The notes beneath the pieces are model-generated. The model searched no databases and had not been told where the DNA came from. It saw nothing but the letters and a program-made list of their open reading frames with translations. Source: Paenisporosarcina quisquiliarum_A (GTDB lineage: Bacteria; Bacillota; Bacilli; Bacillales_A; Planococcaceae). Taken from it: a stretch of 64,000 nt of DNA. The stretch lies in NCBI RefSeq assembly GCF_043641925.1, contig NZ_JBHZRU010000010.1, positions 54,240 through 118,239 of the forward strand, written 5' to 3'. Positions 25,805 through 34,222 of the stretch are shown here, one piece after another. The first letter of the stretch is position 1. Every line of letters begins with the position of its first letter. Made by a program: the position numbers and the translations under genes.

Positions 25805-26572
25805 TTACTCCTCTAACCTAATACTTTTCAATTGATAGCATGCCTTTAACATCCAATTTGCGAATCGAACTAATTCTTCATTATCTAAATTCGTTTCTGA
25901 AGTTCTTCCTATGTAGACATCTAAAGTTTCTCTTACAATCGTCTGAAATTCACTTGGAAGATTTTTAAGCCCCCATAGCCCGCCTTCTTTTTTCGAAGAT
26001 ATCTTGTCTTCTTTGAGATACAGCAAAACTCTACATAAATTCAACGTGAAATAAACGGGATTTTTAATAACCTCTTGTGTCGCATCTTCAATATCATTCA
26101 TTATTGAGTGGATATAATATTCTCGCTTAATCGGTTTGAAGATTGTTTTTATTTCTTCTCCAAATAATGTTCTTCCCCGGTGATAGGTGATCATCATATG
26201 TGCAGCTAAATCATAATCTTCAAAGCCTGGTCCTCCACATATGTAGGTCTCATCTTCTAAATATCGAGGATGGAAATAATGCAACTCAAATGGTGTAGGG
26301 TAGACAAATGTGGATACATATTTTTTTAAGATGATACTCATTTCCAATTGATTTGGATTTCCCGATGTGACCTCTAACAATCTCTTAATGATTCTCATCT
26401 TGATGTCATTTGAGATTTCCCTTTCACAAACAACTAATACATCCACGTCACTCTTATTTGGATTGAAACAATCCATAGCTAAAGAACCATGCAAATAAAC
26501 ACCAACTAAATTGTCATGTAATTCATCTTTAAATACTTCGAGGATTTCATTTAGATATTGTTTAACAGACAT
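25805..26572 (-). CDS. Nucleotidyltransferase, aminoglycoside adenylyltransferase-like
   Basis: The 255-residue protein has GSLAMDCFNPNKSDVDVLV (about residues 29-47; the GS and DxD metal site), a second acidic strand PFELHYFHPRY and a C-terminal helical domain with LNLCRVLLYLKE (DUF4111-like). It is an apparent distant paralogue of 20708-21523. Resistance activity is not shown. Confidence 0.75.
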   Translation of the reverse strand: MSVKQYLNEILEVFKDELHDNLVGVYLHGSLAMDCFNPNKSDVDVLVVCEREISNDIKMRIIKRLLEVTSGNPNQLEMSIILKKYVSTFVYPTPFELHYFHPRYLEDETYICGGPGFEDYDLAAHMMITYHRGRTLFGEEIKTIFKPIKREYYIHSIMNDIEDATQEVIKNPVYFTLNLCRVLLYLKEDKISSKKEGGLWGLKNLPSEFQTIVRETLDVYIGRTSETNLDNEELVRFANWMLKACYQLKSIRLEE

Positions 26573-26781
26573 CTTTTCACCTGCTTTTTTAAGCTAAGAT
26601 TTTATACGGTTTAACTAATACTGGATTTTTTGATTCCACCTAAGCTACCTCAATCATTTATTGAAATTCAACTTAAGAGTTACTACCTCCCATTAATATT
26701 AACAGATGTTGGTAATTAATTTTACGCATTTTTGCACTTATCTGAATTTATTAATTAAGAAACCATAAATAAATATTCTTA

Positions 26782-26810
26782 TTGACATCATTAAAAAAGA
26801 GGCATAATGT
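26782..26810 (+). promoter_or_regulatory. Promoter of the Ktr-type transporter gene
   Basis: Perfect -35 TTGACA (26782-26787), a 17-nt spacer and TAATGT (26805-26810). A start near 26817 lies upstream of the ATG at 26852 and excludes the ORF start at 26807. Confidence 0.7.
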
Positions 26811-26851
26811 TTAGTATTATTTTGAATTCTTTCAACTTAGGAAGTGTCTGT

Positions 26852-28180
26852 ATGAGGACCATTAAAAAGAAACGCTTTTCAATCTCGCCTCCGCTAGCTA
26901 TTGCAGGAAGTTTTTTATTCCTTATTGCTCTTGGGACGGCGATGTTGAAGCTGCCATTTGCAACGACTACATGGATATCATGGACGGATGCGTTGTTTGT
27001 AGCTACTTCAGCTACAACTGTTACTGGATTAAGTGTATTCGATCCTGGGACAACTTTGACGTTGTTCGGAGAGCTCGTATTATTGGTTCTCATTCAATGT
27101 GGTGGGATTGGGTTAATGACATTTGCAGTCGCGTTGTTGATTGTATTGGGAAAACGAGTGGGACTGCAAAACCGAATTTATTTACAGGAGTCATTTAATC
27201 AAAATTCGGTTGGTGGGATTGTCAAATTGGTTCGTTTAATCCTCACTTTTGTTCTAACAGTGGAAGCGGTAGCTACCATTATTTTAACGATTTACTGGTT
27301 TGAGGATTTTGGATTGAAAGATTCGTTTTATTTGAGTTTATTTCACGTCATCTCCGCATTTAATAATGCAGGATTTTCTTTATTTCCTGATAATTTGATG
27401 GGCTTTGTTGGCGATCCGATCGTGAACTTGATCTTGTCATCGCTCTTTATACTCGGTGGTCTTGGGTTTACTGTCGTAATTGATTTATATCAAAAGCAAT
27501 ATTTTCGACAGTGGTCATTACATACGAAGTTAATGATTGCTGGAACCGTGATTATAAATATTTTTGCGACACTTGTTATTTTTGCTCTTGAATTTAATAA
27601 TGCTCAAACGATTGGTGATTTGCCAATGTATGAAAAAATAATGGCATCCTATTTTTCAGGAGTAACTCCACGTACTGCTGGATTCAACACATTAGACTAT
27701 GGGGTTATGGAAGATCCAACTTTGTTATTTACAATGTTTCTCATGTTCATTGGTGCTGGTAGTGCATCTACTGCCTCAGGAATAAAATTAACCACATTCA
27801 TTGTCGTTATTTTAGCCACTATGGCATTTTTACGTTCTCGTGGAGAGCCCGAAATCTTTGGTCGTTCTATTCGATTAGAAACGGTCATTCGTTCATTGGC
27901 GATAACCACGATTGGGTTACTGCTAGTGGTGTCATTCATATTCTTACTAACTGTAACGGAGACATTACCATTTTTACCGCTCGCCTTTGAAGTCGTATCG
28001 GCATTCGGTACAGTCGGACTATCAATGGGTATTACGTCACAACTCTCTGATCTCGGCGAAGTTTTACTTAGCATGGTCATGTTTGTAGGACGTATAGGTC
28101 CGTTGACGATTTTCTTTATTTTAATGAAACCGAAAAAAGTGAATTACCGATATCCTTATGATCAAGTGTTTACGGGATGA
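26852..28180 (+). CDS. Ktr/Trk-type potassium transporter membrane subunit
   Basis: The 442-residue integral membrane protein of the KtrB/KtrD/NtpJ family imports K+ with Na+. Four pore repeats are visible: TSATTVTGLSVF (about 52-63), NNAGFSLF, TPRTAGFNTL and GTVGLSMGIT, each carrying the filter glycine. No KtrA or KtrC gating subunit is adjacent, as with KtrD in B. subtilis. Start chosen by promoter position and AGGAAG. A terminator follows. Confidence 0.88.
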   Translation: MRTIKKKRFSISPPLAIAGSFLFLIALGTAMLKLPFATTTWISWTDALFVATSATTVTGLSVFDPGTTLTLFGELVLLVLIQCGGIGLMTFAVALLIVLGKRVGLQNRIYLQESFNQNSVGGIVKLVRLILTFVLTVEAVATIILTIYWFEDFGLKDSFYLSLFHVISAFNNAGFSLFPDNLMGFVGDPIVNLILSSLFILGGLGFTVVIDLYQKQYFRQWSLHTKLMIAGTVIINIFATLVIFALEFNNAQTIGDLPMYEKIMASYFSGVTPRTAGFNTLDYGVMEDPTLLFTMFLMFIGAGSASTASGIKLTTFIVVILATMAFLRSRGEPEIFGRSIRLETVIRSLAITTIGLLLVVSFIFLLTVTETLPFLPLAFEVVSAFGTVGLSMGITSQLSDLGEVLLSMVMFVGRIGPLTIFFILMKPKKVNYRYPYDQVFTG

Positions 28181-28185
28181 TATAT

Positions 28186-28228
28186 GACGACTCATTGACA
28201 AGAAACTTGTCGATGGGTCGTTTTTCTC
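28186..28228 (+). terminator. Terminator of the potassium transporter gene
   Basis: GACGACTCATTGACAAG pairs with CTTGTCGATGGGTCG, then TTTTTCTC. It directly precedes the 21-nt array. Confidence 0.85.
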
Positions 28229-28230
28229 TC

Positions 28231-28378
28231 GTCCTGAATTGTGTGGAAATCATGAATTTTTGAATTGGACTGTTGAATGCTTGAATGTGTTGGATGAAAT
28301 GGAGAATACGTCTACTGAATCCTTGAATATACCCAGCGAATCCTCGAATACACCCCACGAAATCGAGAATGCGCCAAT
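28231..28378. repeat. 21-nt period array, locus 1
   Basis: Entry box AATTGTGTGGAAATCATGAA, then six units of exactly 21 nt from 28253: each has GAA(T/A)-N4-GAAT followed by nine variable bases. The first unit is TGAATTTTTGAAT and the last CGAAATCGAGAATG. The arrays at 63469 and 63729 share the entry box, the first and the last unit. It lies between two convergent genes. Confidence 0.8.
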
Positions 28379-28388
28379 TCCTCTCACA

Positions 28389-28422
28389 CAAAAAAGATGT
28401 CCTCACTTTCGCGAGAACATCT
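28389..28422 (-). terminator. Terminator of the secreted repeat protein gene
   Basis: On the minus strand GATGTTCTC pairs with GAGGACATC, followed by six T. A second weaker hairpin (AAACAGTG/CACTGTTT) lies at about 28449-28486. Confidence 0.75.
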
Positions 28423-28512
28423 ACCTAACTTCCTATTCTGTAATATGCATAAAACAGTGTAATTCGTTGAGAAATGCACTGTTTCATACATATTATGTCT
28501 TAAGCACAATCA

Positions 28513-29355
28513 TTAATTGCCTGCATTATTTTTCGAACTTCCTTTTCCTGGATTCGAAGGATCAATACCTTTGATATCGGTACTAGTTCCATCTGCTGGT
28601 TCAGAACCATTTCCAAGACCGTTATTGTTTTTTTCTTTTTTCTCTTTTGATTTTGTTGAAGTTGAAGTTGAAGTTGAATTGTTCTTAGTTGAATTTGTTG
28701 ATTTCACACTTGAATTACTATTTGTTGTAGATTTTGCTTTTGTTTGGGCTTTACCTGGATTTGAAGGGTCAACACCTTTGACATCGCTGCTTGTGCCATC
28801 TGCTTCTTCTGATCCATTTCCTAAACCGTTATTATTTTTTGTTTTCTTTGTTTCTGTTGTTCTTGAAGATTCTTGATTCATAATCGTGCTAATTCCTAAT
28901 ATTGATGTTAAACCATTGTTTGTCCCTGTAACTTCTTCAGTTTCAATCACTTCTTCAGTTGTTGTTTTGCTGCTTGTAATGAAACGTTGAATCATTTCTC
29001 GATAAGAATTTACCGTCGCAGTAGTTTCACTTTCTGGTAATTCAGTTGAAACGCCCATTACAGCTGTTTGATCATTTAATTCAGCTTGTTCAGTTTGTAT
29101 TTCAGTTAAGATTGTTACCAGCTCTTCTTTTGAAAGAGAATTGTCACTATCATTTGAGATTGCTTCGATTAAACCTGTTGTTAATAACATGTCACTTCCT
29201 GTTGGCATAAGCATAACGGTTGTTTCACCATGACCACATGCACAGTTGCAATTTTCATTTTTTGAATCCTCTGAATCTGCCATAACCGTAGGCATAATCG
29301 TTCCACCCGCAAAACCTAATCCGATAAGAGCTGTAAATAACAAAACCTTTTTCAT
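28513..29355 (-). CDS. Secreted Ser/Thr/Asn-rich repeat protein
   Basis: The 280-residue protein has a signal peptide (1-26), a Cys cluster CNCACGHG (36-43), a mixed middle part and a disordered Ser/Thr/Lys-rich end. It contains two 30-residue repeats (173-202 and 242-271), each with NNNGLGNGSE, ADGTS and DPSNPGK, separated by a low-complexity STSTSTST stretch. I chose the ATG at 29355 (TTGGAGGG upstream). The Cys cluster could bind metal. Function unknown; probably cell-surface or secreted. Confidence 0.7.
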   Translation of the reverse strand: MKKVLLFTALIGLGFAGGTIMPTVMADSEDSKNENCNCACGHGETTVMLMPTGSDMLLTTGLIEAISNDSDNSLSKEELVTILTEIQTEQAELNDQTAVMGVSTELPESETTATVNSYREMIQRFITSSKTTTEEVIETEEVTGTNNGLTSILGISTIMNQESSRTTETKKTKNNNGLGNGSEEADGTSSDVKGVDPSNPGKAQTKAKSTTNSNSSVKSTNSTKNNSTSTSTSTKSKEKKEKNNNGLGNGSEPADGTSTDIKGIDPSNPGKGSSKNNAGN

Positions 29356-29545
29356 TAATAAATCCCTCCAAATTAGTATTAATAGTCTATTGACTAATTC
29401 GAATATAAATAAACTCATATTTTTGAAAAAACAATAGGTCTATAGAATCTAATTTTATTTCGGATTTTATGTACCTTAAGAATCAACACACTTACTAATA
29501 AAGGGTTATCAGTACTTTTCCAACTAGTTTAGGAGTTTCAAACAA

Positions 29546-29577
29546 TAAAAAAACGACTCCGCATTGAAGGAGTCGAT
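29546..29577 (-). terminator. Second terminator downstream of gatB
   Basis: CGACTCC and GGAGTCG pair, followed by seven T on the minus strand. With the hairpin at 29601 it makes a tandem terminator. Confidence 0.8.
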
Positions 29578-29600
29578 TTATTTCACAGTTATGAAATTTG

Positions 29601-29643
29601 AAAACAAAGTTTGCACCATTTTCAGGTACAAACTTTGTTTTTT
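29601..29643. terminator. Terminator just after gatB
   Basis: AAAACAAAGTTTG and CAAACTTTGTTTT form a long stem with A and T tracts on both sides, 6 nt after the gatB stop. It closes the gatCAB operon, so dgkB is not cotranscribed as it is in B. subtilis. Confidence 0.85.
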
Positions 29644-29648
29644 AAAAT

Positions 29649-31079
29649 TTATCGTTTTGCAATTTCTTCTTGTAAGATTTTATTTACAAGTGGTGGGTTA
29701 GCTTGGCCTTTTGTTGCTTTCATGATTTGACCAACTAAGAATCCAATTGCACGATCCTTACCATTTTTGAAGTCTTCAATTGATTGCAGGTTCGCATCCA
29801 ATGTTTGAGTCACGATGTCACGAAGAGCACCTTCGTCTGATATTTGAACTAAGCCTTTGTCTTTTACAACTTGTTCAGCAGTTCCACCATTATCAGCAAG
29901 TTCTTTGAATACTTTTTTCGCGATTTTCGAAGAAATCGTCCCGTCGCTGATCAACTTGATCATTCCAGCTAAACCTTCTGGCGTAAGTTTCGTGTCATGT
30001 AATTCTTTTTGATCAACGTTTAGATAAGCTGATACTTCACCCATCATCCAGTTGGAAGCAAGTTTCGTATCCGCACCCAAGTGAATCGTTGATTCAAAGA
30101 AATCGGACATTTCTTTCGTCAAAGTTAAAACCATTGCATCGTATGCTGGTAAACCTAATTCACTTACATACCGTTCTTTACGAGCATCTGGCAATTCAGG
30201 AATTTCTGCACGGATACGGTCCATCCATTCTTGGTCGATCACAAGATCCACTAAGTCCGGCTCTGGGAAATAACGATAATCGTCAGATCCTTCTTTGACA
30301 CGCATTAACAATGTTTTCCCTGTTGACTCATCAAATCGACGTGTTTCTTGCAGGATTTCGCCACCTGAAAGAAGTACTTCCGCTTGACGAACTTGCTCGT
30401 GCTCTAAACCGCGACGAACGTAGTTGAAAGAGTTTAAGTTTTTCAGCTCTGCTTTTGTACCGAATTGTTCTTGACCATATGGACGTAAAGAAATATTTGC
30501 ATCACAACGAAGTGACCCTTCTTCCATCTTACAATCAGATACACCCGTGTACTGGATAATTGATTTTACTTTTTCCAGATAAGCATATGCTTCTGCAGGC
30601 GTGCGAATATCTGGCTCTGAAACGATTTCGATTAACGGCGTACCTTGACGGTTGTAATCGACAAGTGAGTAGCCTTTATCCGTATGAGATAGTTTACCTG
30701 CATCTTCTTCTAAGTGAAGACGAGTAATTCCGATGCGTTTTTTGTAACCGTCTACTTCAATTTCAACCCAACCATGTTCACCGATTGGTTTGTCGTATTG
30801 TGAGATTTGGTACGCTTTCGGATTATCCGGATAGAAATAGTTTTTGCGATCGAATTTTGTATGCGTTGAAATTTCACAGTTAAGTGCCATTGCAGCCTTC
30901 ATTCCGAATTCGATTGCGCGTTTATTTACAACAGGTAAAACACCTGGGTATCCAAGGTCAATTACATGTGTATTTGTATTAGGTTCTGCACCAAAATGTG
31001 CAGGTGAAGGTGAGAACATTTTTGAATCTGTTTTTAGTTCAACGTGGATTTCTAATCCAATAACTGTTTCAAAGTTCAT
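29649..31079 (-). CDS. gatB: Asp/Glu-tRNA amidotransferase subunit B
   Basis: 476 residues, the usual length. GatB binds Glu-tRNA(Gln) or Asp-tRNA(Asn), phosphorylates the acyl group and transamidates it with ammonia from GatA. Visible landmarks are GLEIHVEL at the N-terminus, the FDRKNYFYPDNPKAYQISQY segment and the C-terminal Yqey-like helical domain ending in NPPLVNKIL. Its ATG overlaps the gatA stop by one base (TAATG). Last gene of gatCAB. Confidence 0.96.
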   Translation of the reverse strand: MNFETVIGLEIHVELKTDSKMFSPSPAHFGAEPNTNTHVIDLGYPGVLPVVNKRAIEFGMKAAMALNCEISTHTKFDRKNYFYPDNPKAYQISQYDKPIGEHGWVEIEVDGYKKRIGITRLHLEEDAGKLSHTDKGYSLVDYNRQGTPLIEIVSEPDIRTPAEAYAYLEKVKSIIQYTGVSDCKMEEGSLRCDANISLRPYGQEQFGTKAELKNLNSFNYVRRGLEHEQVRQAEVLLSGGEILQETRRFDESTGKTLLMRVKEGSDDYRYFPEPDLVDLVIDQEWMDRIRAEIPELPDARKERYVSELGLPAYDAMVLTLTKEMSDFFESTIHLGADTKLASNWMMGEVSAYLNVDQKELHDTKLTPEGLAGMIKLISDGTISSKIAKKVFKELADNGGTAEQVVKDKGLVQISDEGALRDIVTQTLDANLQSIEDFKNGKDRAIGFLVGQIMKATKGQANPPLVNKILQEEIAKR

Positions 31080-32545
31080 TATTTAGCTCCCTCCCAAATT
31101 TGAGGAGTTTGTTTGTGGAAGCTTGTTGCTTGCTCGTAAGCATGTGCAACACGGTAAATTGTCGCTTCATCAAAGTGTTTCCCGATAATTTGCAAGCCTA
31201 GTGGCATACCATCAGCAAATCCACACGGAATCGAAATTCCTGGTACACCCGCTAAGTTAACTGGAATTGTTAAAATATCATTTGCATACATCGTTAATGG
31301 ATCATCATTCTTCTCGCCAACTTTGAAAGCTGGAGTTGGAGTAGTTGGTCCAATAATAACGTCATACTTTTCAAATACTTGATCGAAATCATTTTTGATC
31401 AATGTACGCACTTGTTGTGCTTTTTTATAGTACGCATCATAAGAACCTGCACTCAACGAGTATGTTCCAAGCATGATACGTCGTTTTACTTCGTCACCAA
31501 ATCCTTGTGCGCGTGTTTTTTTGTAAAGATCCATAAGGGATCCTACATTGTCAGCACGGAAACCATAACGGATTCCGTCAAAACGAGCTAAGTTTGATGA
31601 TGCTTCAGAAGATGAAAGTAAGTAGTAAGTTGCTAAACCATATTTTGAATGTGGCAATGAAACTTCTTCCCATGTTGCGCCTAAAGTTTCAAGTACTTTC
31701 AAAGCATCCAAAACAGATTGTTTCGCTGCTTCTCCAACACCTTCACCTAAGTATTCTGATGGTACAGCAATTCGAAGTCCTTTAATATCACCTGTTAGTG
31801 ATTTTACAAAACTAGGCACATCAACATTTGCCGACGTTGTATCACTTGCATCTACACCTGAAATCGCTTCTAGTAAAAAGGCATTGTCTTCTACTGTGCG
31901 TGTAATCGGACCAATTTGATCTAATGAAGAAGCAAAAGCGATAAGGCCATAACGTGAAACGCGACCATATGTTGGCTTCATTCCAACTACACCACAAAAT
32001 GCTGCAGGTTGACGAATCGATCCACCTGTATCTGAACCTAGAGAAAATGGTACTTCACCAGCAGCTACTGATGCAGCGGAACCACCTGAAGACCCTCCAG
32101 GTACACGATCTAAGTCCCAAGGATTACGTGTGATTTTATACGCAGAGTTTTCATTCGAAGAACCCATAGCGAATTCATCCATATTCAGTTTACCAACTGT
32201 TACGAGTCCAGCTGCACGAAGTTTATGTACAACTGTTGCGTCATAAATTGGGTTAAATCCTTGGAGAATTTTTGATGCACTTGTTGTTTCTAATCCTTCT
32301 GTCACGATGTTATCTTTCACACCGATTGGCATACCAAATAATGGCCCACGTTGTTCAAATGGCACTTGGTCCATTTCGCTTGATTGAGCGGTTGCTTTTT
32401 CTTTATTTAAAGCCAAAAAGGCATTTACATCTGCGTCTACTGCTTCGATTCGTTTGAAAGATTCAGCTGTAAGATCAGCAATCGAAATTTCTTTTTTATG
32501 TAGTAGAGCTTGAAGTTCAGATGCTTTGTGGTTGAATAATGTCAT
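31079..32545 (-). CDS. gatA: Glu-tRNA amidotransferase subunit A
   Basis: 488-residue amidase-signature enzyme that releases ammonia from glutamine. The catalytic triad Lys77 (GVKDNI), Ser152 (GGSSGGS) and Ser176 (SDTGGSIRQP) is intact. I chose the ATG at 32545 with AAGGAG upstream; the GTG at 32554 overlaps the ribosome site. Between gatC and gatB in the operon. Confidence 0.96.
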   Translation of the reverse strand: MTLFNHKASELQALLHKKEISIADLTAESFKRIEAVDADVNAFLALNKEKATAQSSEMDQVPFEQRGPLFGMPIGVKDNIVTEGLETTSASKILQGFNPIYDATVVHKLRAAGLVTVGKLNMDEFAMGSSNENSAYKITRNPWDLDRVPGGSSGGSAASVAAGEVPFSLGSDTGGSIRQPAAFCGVVGMKPTYGRVSRYGLIAFASSLDQIGPITRTVEDNAFLLEAISGVDASDTTSANVDVPSFVKSLTGDIKGLRIAVPSEYLGEGVGEAAKQSVLDALKVLETLGATWEEVSLPHSKYGLATYYLLSSSEASSNLARFDGIRYGFRADNVGSLMDLYKKTRAQGFGDEVKRRIMLGTYSLSAGSYDAYYKKAQQVRTLIKNDFDQVFEKYDVIIGPTTPTPAFKVGEKNDDPLTMYANDILTIPVNLAGVPGISIPCGFADGMPLGLQIIGKHFDEATIYRVAHAYEQATSFHKQTPQIWEGAK

Positions 32546-32567
32546 TGGGTTCACTCCTTGCTCTGGT

Positions 32568-32858
32568 CTATTCTAGAATGGTTGGTACTTTAACTTGTCC
32601 CGCTTCTTGCTCGTGAACGTTTTTCATCATTTTTTCTCGGTCTAGACCAGGAATCGATTTGTCTTCGCGTAACACATTTACAAGTGGTAAAACGTGTGTA
32701 GTAGGTTCTACATCCGTTGTATCAAGCTCATTTAATTGCTCCGCAAAATTAGTAATCGCTGCAAGCTGACCTGCAAACTTTTCAGCCTCTTCCTCTGTAA
32801 TGGCAAGACGCGCTAAATGCGCAACGTGCTTCACTTCTTCTTTTGAAATATTCGCCAT
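32568..32858 (-). CDS. gatC: Glu-tRNA amidotransferase subunit C
   Basis: The 96-residue stabilising subunit of GatCAB has KHVAHLARLAITEEE at the start and the GLDREKMMKN region near the end. The ATG at 32858 has GGAGGTG upstream and gives the family length. First gene of the operon, after the terminator at 32912. Confidence 0.95.
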   Translation of the reverse strand: MANISKEEVKHVAHLARLAITEEEAEKFAGQLAAITNFAEQLNELDTTDVEPTTHVLPLVNVLREDKSIPGLDREKMMKNVHEQEAGQVKVPTILE

Positions 32859-32911
32859 TTTATACACCTCCGAATTCGACAATCATACCGACTATCATAT
32901 CATTTTTCAGC

Positions 32912-32945
32912 CTAAAAGAATAGAGACAGCTCAAGTGCTGTCTCA
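32912..32945 (-). terminator. Terminator between camS and gatC
   Basis: GAGACAGC and GCTGTCTC pair, followed by TATTCTTTT on the minus strand. The T tract is broken, so some read-through into gatCAB is possible. Confidence 0.6.
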
Positions 32946-33066
32946 TGCATTAAAACCATCTTGCAATATGGCTCGCTAGAACTACAGATGCGAAAGTCTG
33001 TTTTCAGTTTGAAATTTCCCTCTTTTACAGAACGTCTTCTAGCAGTATCGATATATTCATGAAAAA

Positions 33067-34209
33067 TCAATCATAAATATGTACGTACGGCTCTTTGTCT
33101 CCTGCTTTTTTAATCAAAAATGCTTCGGGTCCGTTTATAGACGTCACGCTCACTTCAACTTGAATCGAATCTGGGAAACGTTTAATAACAGAGCCCGCCA
33201 TATATTGCGTGAAACCTATAATTTCTGCTGAGCCATAAAACTGAATTGGGATATCAATGGTCACTTTTTTCACCAAATCATCCTGATAGAAACCAGTGGC
33301 GATTACACTTGTATAATTCGAAAAATATTCATCAATGTCTTGCTTAAATTTTTTAAAAGCATTATCCATTTCACGATATTTTTCTTCGGTAATCGGTTGC
33401 GGGAACAATATAAATTCCTCGTTTATAGGTGTCCATTCTCCAATACTGCCTTTACCTTCAGATGCGTTTCCAAATGCCATATAGGTTCCCGGCACAATCG
33501 AGTTACGACTCTCTTGTTTGAATAAACCAATTGTAATTGGGACATTCTCTAGACCTTCCATTGTTCGCATTCTAGCAACAATTTCATTGGCCATTTTCTT
33601 ACCTTGTTCCAACAAAGCACTTTCTGGTATCGGTTCTTCGAATGTTGGACCGTATTGGATTTTTTGATAATAATAAATCGAGTTTAATGCCAATCCAATC
33701 GAAATTCCGTCAAGTTTAACTTTGTTATCATCTGTCTTCACTAAATAATTTTGTTCTAATATGTGTGCCAAGTACATCGGTGCTTGTGTAGCTCTTTGTT
33801 CAGGAGTCATATCTTTAGTCACTGATGGGTTTAATCCAAGTGGTTGTTCTTCAGATTTTCTTGACAACCAAGAACTGATCACTTCAGCATCTAACATTTG
33901 ACCTTCTTGGAAGAAATATTTATCGGGTGAATAAGAGCGCTGCGAAATACGAGTCAGCCCATTTTCTACTTCCTTGACATCATACTTTGAGTTGACATTT
34001 GAAACGATCATGCCTCGGCTAGCACTCTTTTCGTAAGGCAATAACGTACGGTAATACTGATCAGAAAGTTGAAGATTTGGAATGGTGGTTGTTTCAACTT
34101 CACTATCGATTTCTTGAATCACTTCTGTATCGTTGGTCATGGATGGAACACATCCGACTATTAAAGATAAAGAAATCATGGCCGGAATCCAGCTGATTCG
34201 TTTGATCAT
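33067..34209 (-). CDS. camS: CamS-family lipoprotein
   Basis: 380 residues with lipobox IVGC (Cys20). It belongs to the CamS (YerH) family, whose staphylococcal member is the precursor of the cAM373 sex pheromone peptide; the role in other genera is unclear. Position right after ligA is conserved in Bacillales. The ATG at 34209 lies 13 nt after the ligA stop. Confidence 0.9.
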   Translation of the reverse strand: MIKRISWIPAMISLSLIVGCVPSMTNDTEVIQEIDSEVETTTIPNLQLSDQYYRTLLPYEKSASRGMIVSNVNSKYDVKEVENGLTRISQRSYSPDKYFFQEGQMLDAEVISSWLSRKSEEQPLGLNPSVTKDMTPEQRATQAPMYLAHILEQNYLVKTDDNKVKLDGISIGLALNSIYYYQKIQYGPTFEEPIPESALLEQGKKMANEIVARMRTMEGLENVPITIGLFKQESRNSIVPGTYMAFGNASEGKGSIGEWTPINEEFILFPQPITEEKYREMDNAFKKFKQDIDEYFSNYTSVIATGFYQDDLVKKVTIDIPIQFYGSAEIIGFTQYMAGSVIKRFPDSIQVEVSVTSINGPEAFLIKKAGDKEPYVHIYD

Positions 34210-34222
34210 ATGAAGGACTCCT

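Noticed and set aside
6198..26572. Prophage or integrative element in the accessory island.
   Set aside because: No integrase, transposase, tRNA attachment site, phage structural or conjugation gene is visible.
28231..28378. Possible CRISPR array.
   Set aside because: Units are 21 nt in total with no constant repeat and separate spacers, and no cas genes are present.
28170..28406. 78-codon minus frame across the 28-kb array.
   Set aside because: Same artefact of a 21-nt period; it overlaps a terminator.
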